64,000 nt of DNA, taken from the NCBI RefSeq assembly GCF_000204055.1, contig NW_006768800.1, forward strand, positions 309,967 through 373,966. The letters run 5' to 3'. The notes below the pieces were generated by a model, which did no database searches, was not told the origin of the DNA, and saw nothing but the letters and a program-made list of their open reading frames with translations. The position numbers and the translations under genes were made by a program. This DNA is from Melampsora larici-populina 98AG31 (taxonomy: Eukaryota; Basidiomycota; Pucciniomycetes; Pucciniales; Melampsoraceae). This document shows positions 21,829 through 34,509 of the stretch, in pieces (within the stretch, counting starts at the first letter, position 1; every line of letters begins with the position of its first letter).

Positions 21829-24800
21829 ATGGAGCATTACCCAGACCGATGTGAGATTTTTATGGCCTGTGCTATGTCTTGTATGGCTTGAAATTTGATT
21901 GACTCACCTGGGGTTATTCACGGTAGATTTTGAAATGATCTCAACGGTACCTTCTGATCCACAATGGAAATGTCTGGTATGCCAACGCCAGATGCGCTCG
22001 TATGGACCACACTCTCAAACCGAAACTCACCTCGCAGCAGTTGCACGATACGAGGCTCGTATCACAGCAGAAAATGTGATGCTCCCCGGTCTCAACGACC
22101 CACAAAATGGCAATCCTGCCGCCCCACTACCACAGGACGACATATTCAACGACAATGACGAGCTTGCCCCCCCAGACGACCTTCCCTTTGCCCGGCCCCC
22201 CTCGCCTTTTTCGTACCTCCAGGCTCTTCAGATGGCAGAGGAAAACAAAACCAGCGAAACAGATGACTCCGATCTTGAAATCAACATTCACAAGCTTGCT
22301 GAAGCTATGGCTGCTATGAATGAAGGGTTTGATTCCGACGACGATGAGGCAGACGAAGTCGCTCTTGAGCATGAGATGCATACACCTCAGGTTCAGGATG
22401 CCCATGAATGGTACCCATTTAAGAAGAAAGAGGTCAGATCTATCTCCAATGTTATCCAACTACTTTTATTCTCGAATCATTACTGAGAAAGATATCTCCT
22501 TTTCTACAGCATATCGTGGCTTTATTGATAATTGGTTCGACCCGAAGCATCCTGTCTCGCTCCCAATACCACCGTATCCGATTGATTTTGCGTATATGCA
22601 ATGTTATACTGCCAGAGTGGGGTGCTTTACGCGCGTTGAGCAAGCGACTCAAGGCAAAATTTGGCCTGCAGGTCTCTGAACGGACAAGCCCTCATGGGAA
22701 CCCATTGTTTGGCTTAAAAGTCGAAACAATCGTTAGAAATGTAGGTCTCGTATGAATTATGAGTGGGTTGTTTGTAAGTGAGCCACGATGATTCACCTCT
22801 TTCTTCCGTTGTTTGCTAGGAACTCGCGAACCCCCTTGTGAGCCCCCACCTGGTCTGCATCCCGGAGCTGCCCACAAACGAGCCGATTAACCGGTTATCA
22901 CAATGCCAGAAATGGCGTGAATCTTTCAGTAAGGACCTACGTGTACAAATGGTCGAATCTCGCGGAAAGCACTGGTTCATATACGAACCAGTCCAAAACA
23001 TTTCGCACCAAGTATTAGTGCCGGTATTTTTCTACCAGGCTGCGGGGCAAAAGATGTCAAAATGTCTACGCGCGAGTCTTCAAGAGGATCCACAAAACGC
23101 AGCAGGAATTCTAATCGTCATACCCGCAGAGCAATGTTTCGACTCAAGCGAAATGGACACTGTAAATGTCAAGAACTTCTGGAAGTCCTTGACAGACATT
23201 AGATTGCCCGACAGCACCTCCCTCAGTACTCGCAGTGGCAATTATATATATCGTGGGTCCCTGAATATCTCATATATGAACACTGTAACCGACTGCTGTC
23301 CCATTTCCGACATCAGAGGAGTCGCCAAACGGTTTAATCAGCGTTCCAGCCATCAATCCGTGGCGCCATCGGGCCAATGGGAAAGTGATCAAGCACATTC
23401 CTATTTCCTTGTATTCTGACGATACATCTGGTAACGTTTCCAAGAAGTGGAACCATCACATGAGCGTATTTTTCACTCTGTCTGGCCTACCCCCAAGATG
23501 ACAAATCAGGAATACAATATACACTTCCTAGCGACGTCTAACTGTGCCTCTGCTCTTGAATTATTTGACGAGGTCGTCGATGACATCAAGTACGTTGAGT
23601 GGTCTTCACATTCAGAACTGCATGTTTCCTTTCCCACTCCTGAACTAACACCCTGACTGCACCAGTGACCACAGTGGCAACGGCTTTGTTGCTTACGATT
23701 ACGTCAGTGGAACGGAAGTGCTCGCTATGGTGGTCGCCTTATTCCACCTGGGCGATTCCCCAATGCACGCGGAAATCAGCAATACCACGAACCCCGCTAA
23801 TACTTTGACACCATGTCGAATGTGTGACTTACAAGTCGGCCAGATGAGTGACAAAAAGACCGAACAGTACGTTGCGGACTTTATTGGGGTGGACTTAGAT
23901 GGCGAACAGGTATGTTAGCACCCCGCTTTCTTTCTGACCAGGTGGAGTTGGTGGCCTTTGATGTTAATGCCCAAGCTCTTCCATATGTCATCATTGCAGT
24001 TTTCTTTGCCCAAACGTGACTGGGACGTCACCCGCGCGAGGGCTGCCGACATCTGCGCCTTGTCACAGCGACCTCATAGCAAAACGGCCGTCGAGACCCA
24101 GCAACGGAAATACGGGTTCCGAGATTCAATGTTGGAGTTCTTTCTCAAAAAGGTCAATCAAGCGTACGATTCAACGGATCCAGCTAGTGCGGTGCGGGAG
24201 CTATGCGAACATTTGAACGAGCAACTTGGCGCACATTTATTTAACCCCATGTTAAGGCTGAGAGGTGTGTAACCGGGTCATTATTCAGACATAAATGAAA
24301 GCACTTTTAACAGTGTTGGGTTTGGCAGGATTCAACGGACATCTGGACACCCCAGTTGAAACCCTCCACGTTGTCCTACTGGGAATCGCAAAATACCTTT
24401 TCAGAGACACGATGAAGTCTCTTGGAATTATGAAGCCCGGAAGCCCACGTTACCGTGACATTTCTGCGCGTTGGAGAGCGGTCAACACCAAAGGCTTAAA
24501 CATCCCGCCAATTCAGCCTAACACCCTCATACAGTTCTATCAGAGTCTTGTTGGGAAAGACTTTAAGACGGTTCTTCAGACAGTCCCCTTCGTGCTGTTT
24601 GACCTCATCCCCAACAACAAACGGCACCTATGGACAACATTATGTCTTCTTGGATCATACATCTTTCAGAACAAAATCACCCACTTGGAAAGTTATCTGC
24701 GCGAAATGGAGTCTGCCATTTTGACGTTTTACAACCAGCTCGTGAAAAACTCGGCTCAGTGGGTAAACAAGCCGAAGTTCCACATGCTCACTCACCTGAA

Positions 24801-25971
24801 AGATTTGATTGAACGTTTTGGCCCTGCAAACTTGTTTATGACCCAAAAACTCGAATGCTACAATGGGGTCTTGCGCGCGGCCTCAGTTCATTCAAACTGC
24901 ATGAGCCCTGGGCGCGACATCGCAAACACTTTCAACAATTTCCAAATGATGCGCGGTCTTTTATCGGGGAACAGTTTCTTTGATAAGGAACTACAAGCGC
25001 ATTGTTCGGCAGGAGTCAAAGTGCGAGGACTGCTTAAGAAGATACCTGAATTGTCTCAGGCTTTGGGCCTGGACCCCAAAGCAAACCAAGTCGCTGTTCT
25101 AGCTACCGGCCGTAGGCGATTCTTTCTCAGTTCTTTCGGGCGAGTCGGTCCTGACTTGCTTTTGGTGGTTCTTTGCATTCAGCACGCGTAAAGGAATCAA
25201 GTGAACTTCCGGCGTACCTTGCCCGCGAAGCGCCCAATTCGTTGTGGGTTGAACACCTGAGTGTCACTTTGCCCAACCAACAAAAAGTGGAAAAGGACGA
25301 CTTTGTAAAGGTCAGGCCTACCTTCACAAATCAGGAGGACTTTTTGATTTTGACTCTCCACATTTTCGCAGCTCAAGCAAGGTATTCAACTCGTTCAAGT
25401 GATTGGCATTTGGAAACCTGACGCGAAACCGGTCAACTCAACAGTCATCTTAATTCGAGAAACTCGCCAAGGGAATATTTCGCCCTTTTACGGCATGCAC
25501 GAAATAATCTGTACTGCGGACCAAAGATGGGTCAAAGTGACTGTCAGCTACCACTTCGGCGTGCCTGACTCCCTTCATGATCTCACGTGCTGACTCAAAC
25601 GATGGCAACAGGACCTTCATTGTATATTGAATGTGCAACATGATTGCCATTACTCATCGTGTCCAGTCACACATGGCTCCAAGAAACGAGTGGAAAGGAG
25701 AGAAACCACCAATACGATCAGTGCAATCACCCACCTTTCCACCAACCGCTTTATCCTAAATAGTGCGAGCCATCATTCGGCTGAGCTTCATCGCGAAATG
25801 GCCAACATCGGATCACGACCAATTTCTCCAGCGGAATGGTTGGCGTCCATGCAAGAGGGTTTAAAAATATGGCGGGATGTGCCGGTCAAACCACGCAAGA
25901 AACGCGCGACCAAAGGTAAACGAGCAGCGAGCGTTGACCCAGATGCATCCGAAACCGATTCAGATGCATGA
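21829..25971 (+). CDS. large transposon protein (putative DDE transposase), one frameshift
   Basis: Exons are 21829-21850, 21927-22432, 22510-22740, 22820-23252, 23317-23589, 23666-23909, 24000-24264, 24329-25111, 25183-25310, 25372-25542 and 25612-25971, about 1,138 codons. The start has an N-terminal zinc finger (CLVC..H..H) followed by an acidic linker. The conserved core has the blocks YSDDTSGN, LGDSPMHAE, DTPVETLHVVLLG, KFHMLTHL and SVHSN, as in a repeated basidiomycete transposon family. I could not assign the superfamily with certainty; an EnSpm/CACTA relative is possible. The tail is lysine-rich. The only break is one missing nucleotide in a run of C near 23490-23496, which could be mutation or assembly error. 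No terminal inverted repeat was found. A KDZ element lies just downstream. Confidence 0.8.
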
Positions 25972-26103
25972 TGTGGGGAAATTTATTTTGTTTCAACAAA
26001 TTCCCAATCTTTTGTTGTGATCGGTCACCGATGAATTATTACACTGCTTATTACTAGCTAGCCGCCATGCTCCACCGCTGCTTGGATCAAGTTGATGACC
26101 AGT

Positions 26104-26133
26104 TAACAATTGTAATCAGACCACGTACAATGC
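26104..26133. repeat. left copy of a 30 bp direct repeat flanking the KDZ element
   Basis: This is identical to 40378-40407 and in the same orientation. The right copy abuts the inverted repeat directly. The left copy is separated from it by 19 bp (26134-26152). Known KDZ/Zisupton elements make 8 bp duplications, so this is not a simple target duplication. Confidence 0.9.
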
Positions 26134-26152
26134 CTACTCTGGCTTCTTCATT

Positions 26153-26497
26153 TTGGGCAATAATATCCGAAGATAGAGAAAGTCGTACCGTCGGATACGT
26201 TCCGTTTCTGCGCCTAGATCTAGTTTTAGATCTCAAGCTAGAACTTTTTTTGAATTTTTTTCCATCCAAGTCCGTCAGCAGCATAAGTGGCTAAACCTCA
26301 CCACTACCCTACCAGGCTCACCACTACCCTACCAGGCTCACCACTACCCTACCACCCTTACCACAGCCCTACCACACTCACCACTCCACCAGTAAGTCCA
26401 CCACATGTGGTAAGCTTACCATAACCCAACCAGAGGCGCACCACCCCACCATCCTCACCATTTCTACACCGGTTCGGATCTTCACCACTTCTCCCAC
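26153..26497 (+). repeat. left terminal inverted repeat of the KDZ element
   Basis: It matches 40040-40377 in inverted orientation with scattered mismatches. It contains three tandem copies of the 20 bp unit CTCACCACTACCCTACCAGG near 26297-26356, then diverged copies. It ends about 120 bp before the start codon at 26617. Confidence 0.9.
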
Positions 26498-26616
26498 TCA
26501 CCCCAGAAACTCTACACCCTTTGTCCACCAGCTCCATTCACCATCTCACGCCAGTCGCTCGCCCTCTTCCAACTACCTCATTCCGCCACCCTTCCTCACT
26601 GATCCCCAACTTCACC

Positions 26617-28432
26617 ATGCCTACAGGCAAGCGTAAACCCACCAAACGACCACCACCAAAGAAAACTGCAACATCCCGCAAACCAACCTACAAACGACGG
26701 AAGTACAGTGGCAAAGAATCGCTCACCCCTCAAGAGCGTGAACTGGACACTTCCGAAGAAGACAATGATGACTATCAACCAAGCCTGCAACTTGAAGAGC
26801 AAGATTTGGAGGACGACTCAAGAAACCCTGCCCACACATCTACATCTAGCCAACGTCCTTCAACTAACAATTCCAGTGCACCCGCTCCTCCAACAAACAC
26901 TAACTCCAACACAAGGGGGAGAACACAACCTACTCGCGCAGCATCACCTCAAACTTCAAATCATACACAACTCACCCTTCAAAACTATTCCACGGTTGGT
27001 AAAGAGCTTGGACGCCCTGCCCTTGAGAGGATGTTGAACGAACCAAAACGGAAGACCCAAAATCGACCGCCATCAGCTATCTTAGGCGAGGCTCAGGCAC
27101 TCCAAGGTTACTATACAATGGACAAGATGAGCCTGTCCTTGGTTGGTAACACTACCCTTGCGACTCTGGAATCCGCACTGTGCACTTTGTTCTCATTGAT
27201 TTTTCTCTCTCACAAACCTAACACTTACATTATAAACTCAAACATTTCATTCTTTTAACCTTAATTGTCACTTCGCAGATTCGAAGGCCCTATATCGCGC
27301 GACCGCACATGGCTACACAACTTGGATGAGCTACAGCTTGGCCAACACAGTCCATATCTCAAGTAAGTTTGTATCAAATCGCAACCAGGCCTAATACTAA
27401 TGAACTCCTAATTGCAGTGCCTGCAGGCGGTCAATCCGAGGGCTTTGCTGAACATAATCAAAACTGCCGTAAATGGACAGAACTGACAGATACTGAGTCA
27501 GAGACGTTTCAGCCAAAACTTTTCGAAAAGCTAGCCTACGCCCATTTCACAAACATCGCCACACCAGTTTCTGAAGAAGAGCGTGCCACAGATCAAGAGA
27601 TCACCCAATATATGCAACATTTCACTTGTCTTGCTAATCTCGATAAGGTATCCAAACATCTCCAAAATGGCGTACTGGGTCAGACCATAGCAAAATCACT
27701 TGCTGTCATCAAAAAGAGGGGTCGCGAAGAGATTGGAAAAGTGGCTACCCAGGTAAGCGGCCTTTTCAAGACCTCTATGATCTATGCGTGACACTTACAC
27801 AAATCTACGCGTTCTGTAGCTCCAAAGTATCTTCAAACGTTTCGGCATTCACTCGCACCTCCTGGTCGCTAGCTGGAATCCAAAGACCAAGCTAGAAAAC
27901 CCCATGTGGAATCCAGAATACACTACGAGCCCTCGATGGGCTGAATACGCCAAGCGAACTCATCACCTTGCTAGAGACTTTGCCATTCGGTCCACCGCAG
28001 CCCAAATCGAGATCACTGAAAACCGAAAATCTACTAAACAAAACAACGAAACACCCCAGGTAGCGATGAGGAAAAAACTCACCAACTTGTTGAATAACGA
28101 GATACGTAGGTGATGTCCATAAGGTGTGCCTCAACATTGTCCAACATCAAACTGACTCAATTTCTTTCTTAGGGAAGAATTTGCCAAATCAGCCCCAGGG
28201 ACCAAAGCATGACGTATATCCAAAGACCCCCAATCCACACGCAACTATAGCAGGCCGCCTTTTCCAAGGCGTACAGTTGGTTGTCCGTCAATCCACTGAC
28301 TCGCAGGTCACCTCAGAGATGCTGGCTCTAGGAGCCAAAGGTGGTTGTCTGACGGACAAACAGGTCAAAACTTGGATCGACGATATTGAAGATGGAAGGT
28401 ATTCAATACATGTTGCAACAAACGAGAATTGA
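26617..28432 (+). CDS. KDZ-element protein of unknown function
   Basis: The predicted protein has 497 residues, from exons 26617-27145, 27279-27362, 27418-27752, 27820-28105 and 28173-28432. I do not recognise the family. The first 30 residues are very basic (KRKPTKRPPPKK and similar), like a nuclear signal. A disordered Ser/Thr/Pro/Asn-rich segment follows to about residue 125. The rest looks like a globular alpha-rich domain with WNPKTKLENPMWNP and DSKALYRATAHGYTTW as memorable blocks. No catalytic motif is evident. Exon lengths sum to 498 codons with no internal stop, so the gene appears intact. Its start lies 464 bp from the left end of the element, mirroring the gene at the other end. 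A DNA-binding or accessory role in transposition is a guess. Confidence 0.75.
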
Positions 28433-29614
28433 AAGGATGAGGTAAATTTTATTCAAACCTCACCTCACTGTCTCATACAACTTCATGAACAACGTGCTCA
28501 TCATGGTTGCAAACAAACCCATAAACGTGTATCTCTCATCACACCCCCTCACTCTAAACCAATCATACTAAAGTTACTCTTTTGGCCCACCTCTTTAAAC
28601 TGTGTGTGTGCGTAGCTCCGTTGTAGGCTATTCTTTAAGAATTTCATCCATGAAGAACATGTTTTTCATTTCCAGAAATGAAAGCTTTGTGTTGTGAACA
28701 CCTCGGTTTGGAGTGTTGAAGATTCTACATGTGATGACACATTAGGGGTCCTCAAGTTGAGAAAAATTGTGTTCGAATTACACTTGGACCGTGTTTGAAT
28801 TGTTAATTTATTTCATTGATTTCGAACAGTGGCTCGGAGCCTCTGTGGACAGGTAACAATCAGAGGTCTACGCTGAAACAAAGTGACATCATATGAACAA
28901 GAGGTCTTCTGTCTTCTTGAACCCTTAATTAGTTACACTTTGGTAAGTCTCGGACACAGCAGACTTATTAAACCTATGAATTTGATAGCTGGAGTGGGTG
29001 TCACTGGCTGTAAAGGGTGTAATTTTGTATTCACTAATTACAAATCTTTCATTAAATTTCATATTACACACCACTGTAATTCCCTTTTAGTCATGGACTA
29101 AGAGGTTCGTGTGGCGGCTGGAAAATTGGAGCTATAAAAGAAATCGCACTTGTGGAAACAAACAAAGTCACATCTCACATCCAGTAGAATTTCGTTTCCA
29201 CCCTTGAACCACTTACAGATTTCCCCAATCTTCATCAAGCCCTGTGGTAAAGTATCAAAGTTCTAAATTTTCGTCTTTCCGATCTACTTTTCCTTTTATT
29301 CGTTCGTTTCTTTTCGCTTCTTCTAAATTTTTGTCTTTCCTACTCTACTTTTCCTTTTATTAGTTCGTTTCGTTTCGTTTCTGGCCCTTTCTCTCCTTCT
29401 TCACCCACCAGCACTGACAGGCTTCAGGCTGGCCACCATTTGGAGGTTGGACGATAAGCATTGACAGGAATCAAGCTCGTCTCAGCCTCATATATCCTAC
29501 CCTCCAAAATCCTCCTATACCTTCCATTGTGTTCCCTCTTTTGATCATAAGCCCTTCATTATCAAACGATAAATTACCCACTTACTTATCTCTCATATCT
29601 TTATATTTATAGGA
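28433..29614. other. spacer between two cargo genes with a 60 bp tandem duplication
   Basis: There is no gene. A pyrimidine-rich unit of about 58 bp occurs twice in tandem at about 29262-29380. The stretch 29400-29614 is likely leader of the next gene. Confidence 0.6.
29131..29140 (+). promoter_or_regulatory. TATA-like box upstream of the TET/JBP gene
   Basis: GCTATAAAAG lies 480 bp before the ATG at 29615. The distance implies a long leader, perhaps with an intron. Support is the sequence match only. Confidence 0.35.
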
Positions 29615-31537
29615 ATGCCAGCGTCTCATAAGGGCAACAAGATCCATAATTACAAAACCGATTTGCCATACAACCGACCTCAGGAAAGTCAGTATTCCCT
29701 CTTCTTTCCCTTGAATCTAAATACCTGTCTGATTAATAACATTTGCTCTTGTGCAGAACCAAAACAGCGCACCCCACACGTCGATGACCAGTTCAAACCA
29801 AACAAACCCGGACATCAGTACACTAACAACTACATGCAAAGTTCTGTCTGTGACCAATACCTCCGCCAAATGCTAAACAACATCACGCCGGAGGTTATCG
29901 ACTACGACATCGCAGTTGCATACTTCCTAGAAGAAACGGATCACCTTTTGATTGGCTGCATTCCCCACTCTGTCGACAAGATATTGACCGATTTTGATGT
30001 CCTCCCACCAGTGACGGGTCGACAAAACGATCTCAGAGCTTGTGCCTTACACATTCAATCTACAATCGCTCTCTCCTGTTTAAACCCGGGTCCGATCCAA
30101 CCTTTTGCTCTTAGGTACCCCACACTCAAAGCGTTGAAGAAGCTGACTTCTGAACGGTCCAAGTCCCTGCGCTCGATTTCTACAGATAAAGCTGTCGTCC
30201 TTGTCGATCTAGCTGGTCGCATGCTTGCGATGTGTTTACCACCCAAACCTGCCAATCCTTCGACTGCCAACTTAGATGTAGCCGACAAAAGCAACCGTGA
30301 TGATATGTCCAGTGAGGTACGTCTAGATCGCTTTGGTGGCTTATTGTATGAATCTGACCATTATATCATTCGCTGTAGGACCGAGGTTTGATGGCTTTTG
30401 AAGGTGCTGCTCAAGTACATGCCCTTCCTAAAGTCCACAATCCTTTAGTCGACATTCTCAATAGCCAAGCCGAGGACAAGCTCAACAATCTCTCTGGTGA
30501 TTTCATTCAACCCCGTCTCTCCCGAGCAAAGAACAAGCCCGCGCCGCATCTCGGTGCTGTGTATGGCTCTCTGCCTTATGAGGCGTTTGGTTACTCATTG
30601 GGATCCGTAAGATCAAGTTCACAATTGATCATTCAAAGTCTTCGCTGATATATTTTTTTCATCAGGCATTTGCTAGGGCCGACACTAAGATGCAACTGGG
30701 CTTGGAACGCCAAGGTTACACTTTGGACGACGTTGGAGAGGGACCTAAGTCCGATCAGCACCTGCCCCAGGTCATGGGCTTGGGCGAAGGTTGTGTATTC
30801 CAAAGAATCGAGAACGCTCGCATCCAGGCAGAGCTACTCTGGCCATACGAAGTTTTGAGAGCTCTTAACGCAGCTGTCAATCCCGACACTTACACGGCAT
30901 CACAGCGAGTGATAAGGTTTATTGAAAGGAACTCCAGTGCAATGCTTTCTGAGCGCATCAAGGGTTTGCACAACAACATCATTCAAGGTGAGTACGTACT
31001 GTATTCCCCATTACTTTTGATCGTTTTTCAATGTGAAACATCGTTTTTAATACATTCTATCATGTCCTTCATATAGGACAACAGATCAACTATAACCTTC
31101 AAGTTGGATGCCATCGAGATGGTAAGAATTCAAACCTTCTGGATTCGGTGTTCTTCTACGGGCGCAACTATAAGGGCGGGCGACTTTGTTTCGGTTCACT
31201 TGGTGTCAGTCTTTGCGCCGATCCAGGCTATTCTATTCATGCCCGGTTCAAACTGTTGGATCATGGAGTTAGCCCTATCTTACAAGGCCCAGACATCAAT
31301 TCGCCGCCACTGCGAATTTCGCTAGCACTGTATGCTCATGCCGATACTTACTCTGGCCCTGCCAGAGTGTCAGCCGCTCGCAGGAATCGAGCCGAGTTCA
31401 GTGACGCTTCGATGTGGCTTCCTTTCCCGCCAAATAACTTCTCAATTACGACTTGCCGCAAGATCTTGCGAAAGGAAGAGGAGACTTGGAAGAAGAAGGG
31501 CCGCGCCGGTCGTCTGGGCAACCGGCGTGTCAACTGA
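29615..31537 (+). CDS. TET/JBP-family 2-oxoglutarate/Fe(II) dioxygenase, transposon-borne
   Basis: The predicted 547-residue protein comes from exons 29615-29687, 29757-30316, 30379-30606, 30666-30987 and 31077-31537. The C-terminal half shows the TET/JBP pattern: the iron-binding HxD as His407-Arg-Asp409 in CHRDGKN, a GRNYKGGRL strand, the third iron ligand His457 in LLDHGV, and Arg474 in PPLRIS as candidate 2-oxoglutarate contact. Enzymes of this family oxidise 5-methylcytosine or thymine in DNA in the nucleus. The N-terminal half is family-specific and has no motif I can name. All catalytic residues and splice sites are intact, unlike the neighbouring transposase. Its position inside the KDZ element fits the known TET/JBP-KDZ pairing in fungi. 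The actual base modified is unknown. Confidence 0.85.
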
Positions 31538-34509
31538 GGCGTTTTCGCTTATTCGCCTATCGTTTTCACTGTTTTGCCTATCTTTTTCACTATCCTGTTT
31601 ATTACTAGTTCCTGCCTTTGTCTTGTTTAACAACACTTTCTCAATTACTTCTTATGTTGCTTATGGGTACTATTTTCTTTTGAATGAACCGTTTGTTGCG
31701 TGTTGTATTTCGTTTTGAATTGTTGTGTGTTGTAATGGTTTGATGTCAGTAACCTAGTTTGTAAAACTAGTCATTTTTCCTTTCCGGTTTCTAAGTAATA
31801 GTTGGTTAGACTTATGTACGTTTTTTGATGCACAAGCACAAATCATCTTGCTGGTTGTTTGTACCTACACACGTATCATATGATTTTAGTGGATTAAGAG
31901 ATATAATTAAGCGCTTGATTTGGTGACAAAATCAAGTAAATCAAGTATCTAAACAAGTATTATATGATTTTAGTGGAATATAATTGATATAATTAAGAGA
32001 TTGATTTAAGCGCTCGATTTGGTGACAAGATCAAGCGCATTGTTTCAGTAAACATAATTACATTATCCTACACATGACTGGAATATTATTTATGAGAAGT
32101 TCCTTCTGAGAAGGAACTTGTGTTATTTATGTTATGATATATGCCCTGAGCAGGAATTTCTGTAAAATAGTAAGTAAGGTGTTTTGACTGAATCCTATAT
32201 GATGATTTATGTACTTCATGTATAATACTTTTATTTATGACCTTCAATGAGGAATAGTATTGGGTTGATGTTTTGAAACTTCTGCATATTATGATTTATG
32301 CACTTCCTTTTCTCTCTTCCTGGTGTTTTTAATAATTGATTCAGTTCATTATAAGTTTCAAGAGTTACATGAGAAACATATCTCATTCAGCAGGTTGCCC
32401 ACACTTGTGCTATCCACCCATAGAACTTCTTCTGAGAAGGAACTTATGTTATTTCTGTTATGATATATGCACCTGAGGGACTTATGATTCAGTCAAATCA
32501 TAAGGTGTTTTCACGGAATAATATATTATGATTTATGCACTTGTATAAAACTTTTCTTTACTATCCTTCAATGAAGAATAGTATTGGTTTGATGTTTTTG
32601 AAACCTCGGTGTATTATGATTTATGCACACTCTCTTCCTGCTTCCTGAAACATATAAAGTAATTGAATCCAAGTACTTTATCTGTTTCAATAGTTACATG
32701 AGAAACAAATCCATTTCAGCAGGTTGCGCACACTTGTGCTATCCACCCATAGCACAAGTGTGGGATGAATAGTGACAATACTGACTGAATACTCCAAAAT
32801 GTACATCACAATGCATTTTGTTTGGATTTGTATCAACTGAGACTTGGTATATCTGGAATATCATGAACTTATAATGTCCGGTGGGAATGTTTACCAGTTG
32901 AAGAGATATTAATATTGTTAGACTGATCACTCAATTTCCTTGCGCAAGTCAATGAGAATGGAGATACAAATATTCCTTGTATCCCCTTGCACAAGGGAGA
33001 CTGGTAACTTGTCTTGCTCACCCAAGTTACCATTTTCCACGTGCCGCTTGAACTTATATATATATATTACACTGTTTAGGGGTAGAACCAGTTAATGATA
33101 ATATTATAATTGATGAGACATATTACCTGAATATATATATGTCTTCAGGTAATATGTCTTGCTCGCCACTAACTAGAACTAACTAGAGATGATGAGCTTA
33201 TGTTATAAGCTCATTAATGATATATATTAATGTGTCTTGGGTGCAATGTAATGACAAACAATTAATGATGTTGTTAGGCTGGCACAAGTTAATGATAATG
33301 CATGCAGAACTTCGAAATCATAAGCTGAAAGTGATTGGAAGGTATTTTCAAATATATATTCCAATGCAATATATTAAGTCTTGATGACTTGTTGTACATT
33401 TCTCTGCTACATCACCAGGCAACATCATAAATACCCAAATGTTGGACCATTATTACAAAAGACTTTTGAATACAATGCATATAAATGCATATATCAGATA
33501 TATGAAGGGCAAGGATGACTTGATAACTTGAGTCATCAAGTCAGGTACATCACCAGATGTTGTAAGTCATCAAGTCAGTTACAACACCAGTCAACATTGT
33601 AACCTGATGTTGCAATTAAAAAATCAAAAAGAAAATATGATGAGGTATGGTCACCAGTCAACATCATAACCTGTTTTTGGATTAAAAATCAAAAAGATCA
33701 CATTGAAGCATTTGTGATAGGCCTTGATGACTTTATGACTGTCAACATCATAACCTGATGTTGGAGGTGAGTTATATTCAAACTCACTGTCACATCATGT
33801 TTATGTTTTTAAGGGCCAACAACACCACATTGGTTTCACTCGTGGAAAAGAATTAAACCATTAGATTAATATTATCCAAATAAATCAATGTTTGATTAAT
33901 ACTAATAAAATATATAAATGATTTGATAGATTTATCAACTTGCGGAAATCAAAGAAACCTTTAGATTTCCACATTATCAAAACAAATCAATGATTGGATA
34001 TATTTATCAACTCGCAGAAAACAATGAAACCATTATATTTTCGAAATGTTAAACTGATGGTTTCATACAACCTTCCACAGTAAGTGCTCGCATTATACTG
34101 TGATTTCAATGTCTTCAAAGGAAAGCCCACAATCCAACTAATTGAAGAATGATTCTAATCCAAACTATTATAATGGTCACAATCCAATCGCTCATTTTCA
34201 GCAAAGACAATTCCAATTGTGACTGGGTTTGTAAATCTGATAGTCAAGATGCCATCCTAATATGGCATCATGACTGAACGCTTAGGGATCTGATGTCAAA
34301 GATCCTTACTCAGTTTTGGCAGTCCAACTCTTTGCTGGATTACATCGGACTACCTTGATATATCAAATGAAAAGGGATGTAGATGTTGGGAACTTCTTCC
34401 AGACCGCATTACAATGGAGGACAGAATGAATTTGGGGATATAAATTATAATCATTGATTACAATATGACACAGTAAAATCATGGCCTGTTGATTAACCAA
34501 TCAAGCAAT
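31538..34509. other. AT-rich non-coding centre of the KDZ element
   Basis: No gene is seen. Two converging gene pairs end here. The region is AT-rich, with many TATATA and palindromic words (for example TATTACCTGAATATATATAT near 33120). It contains a 326 bp tandem duplication, reported separately. Short CATCAAGTCA/AACATCATAACCTG words recur between 33390 and 33760. Confidence 0.6.
32098..32752. repeat. 326 bp tandem direct duplication
   Basis: Units run from about 32098 to 32423 and 32424 to 32752. Both start near TTCTGAGAAGGAACTT and end with CACTTGTGCTATCCACCC. They are diverged by substitutions and small indels, so the duplication is not recent. Confidence 0.85.

Noticed and set aside
21899..25971. 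Assignment of the large transposon protein to the Plavaka family
   Set aside because: The conserved blocks I can see differ from the Plavaka pattern I know. I left the superfamily open.
26105..26133. Reading the 30 bp repeats as an ordinary target site duplication
   Set aside because: The left copy is 19 bp away from the inverted repeat, and KDZ elements are known to make 8 bp duplications.
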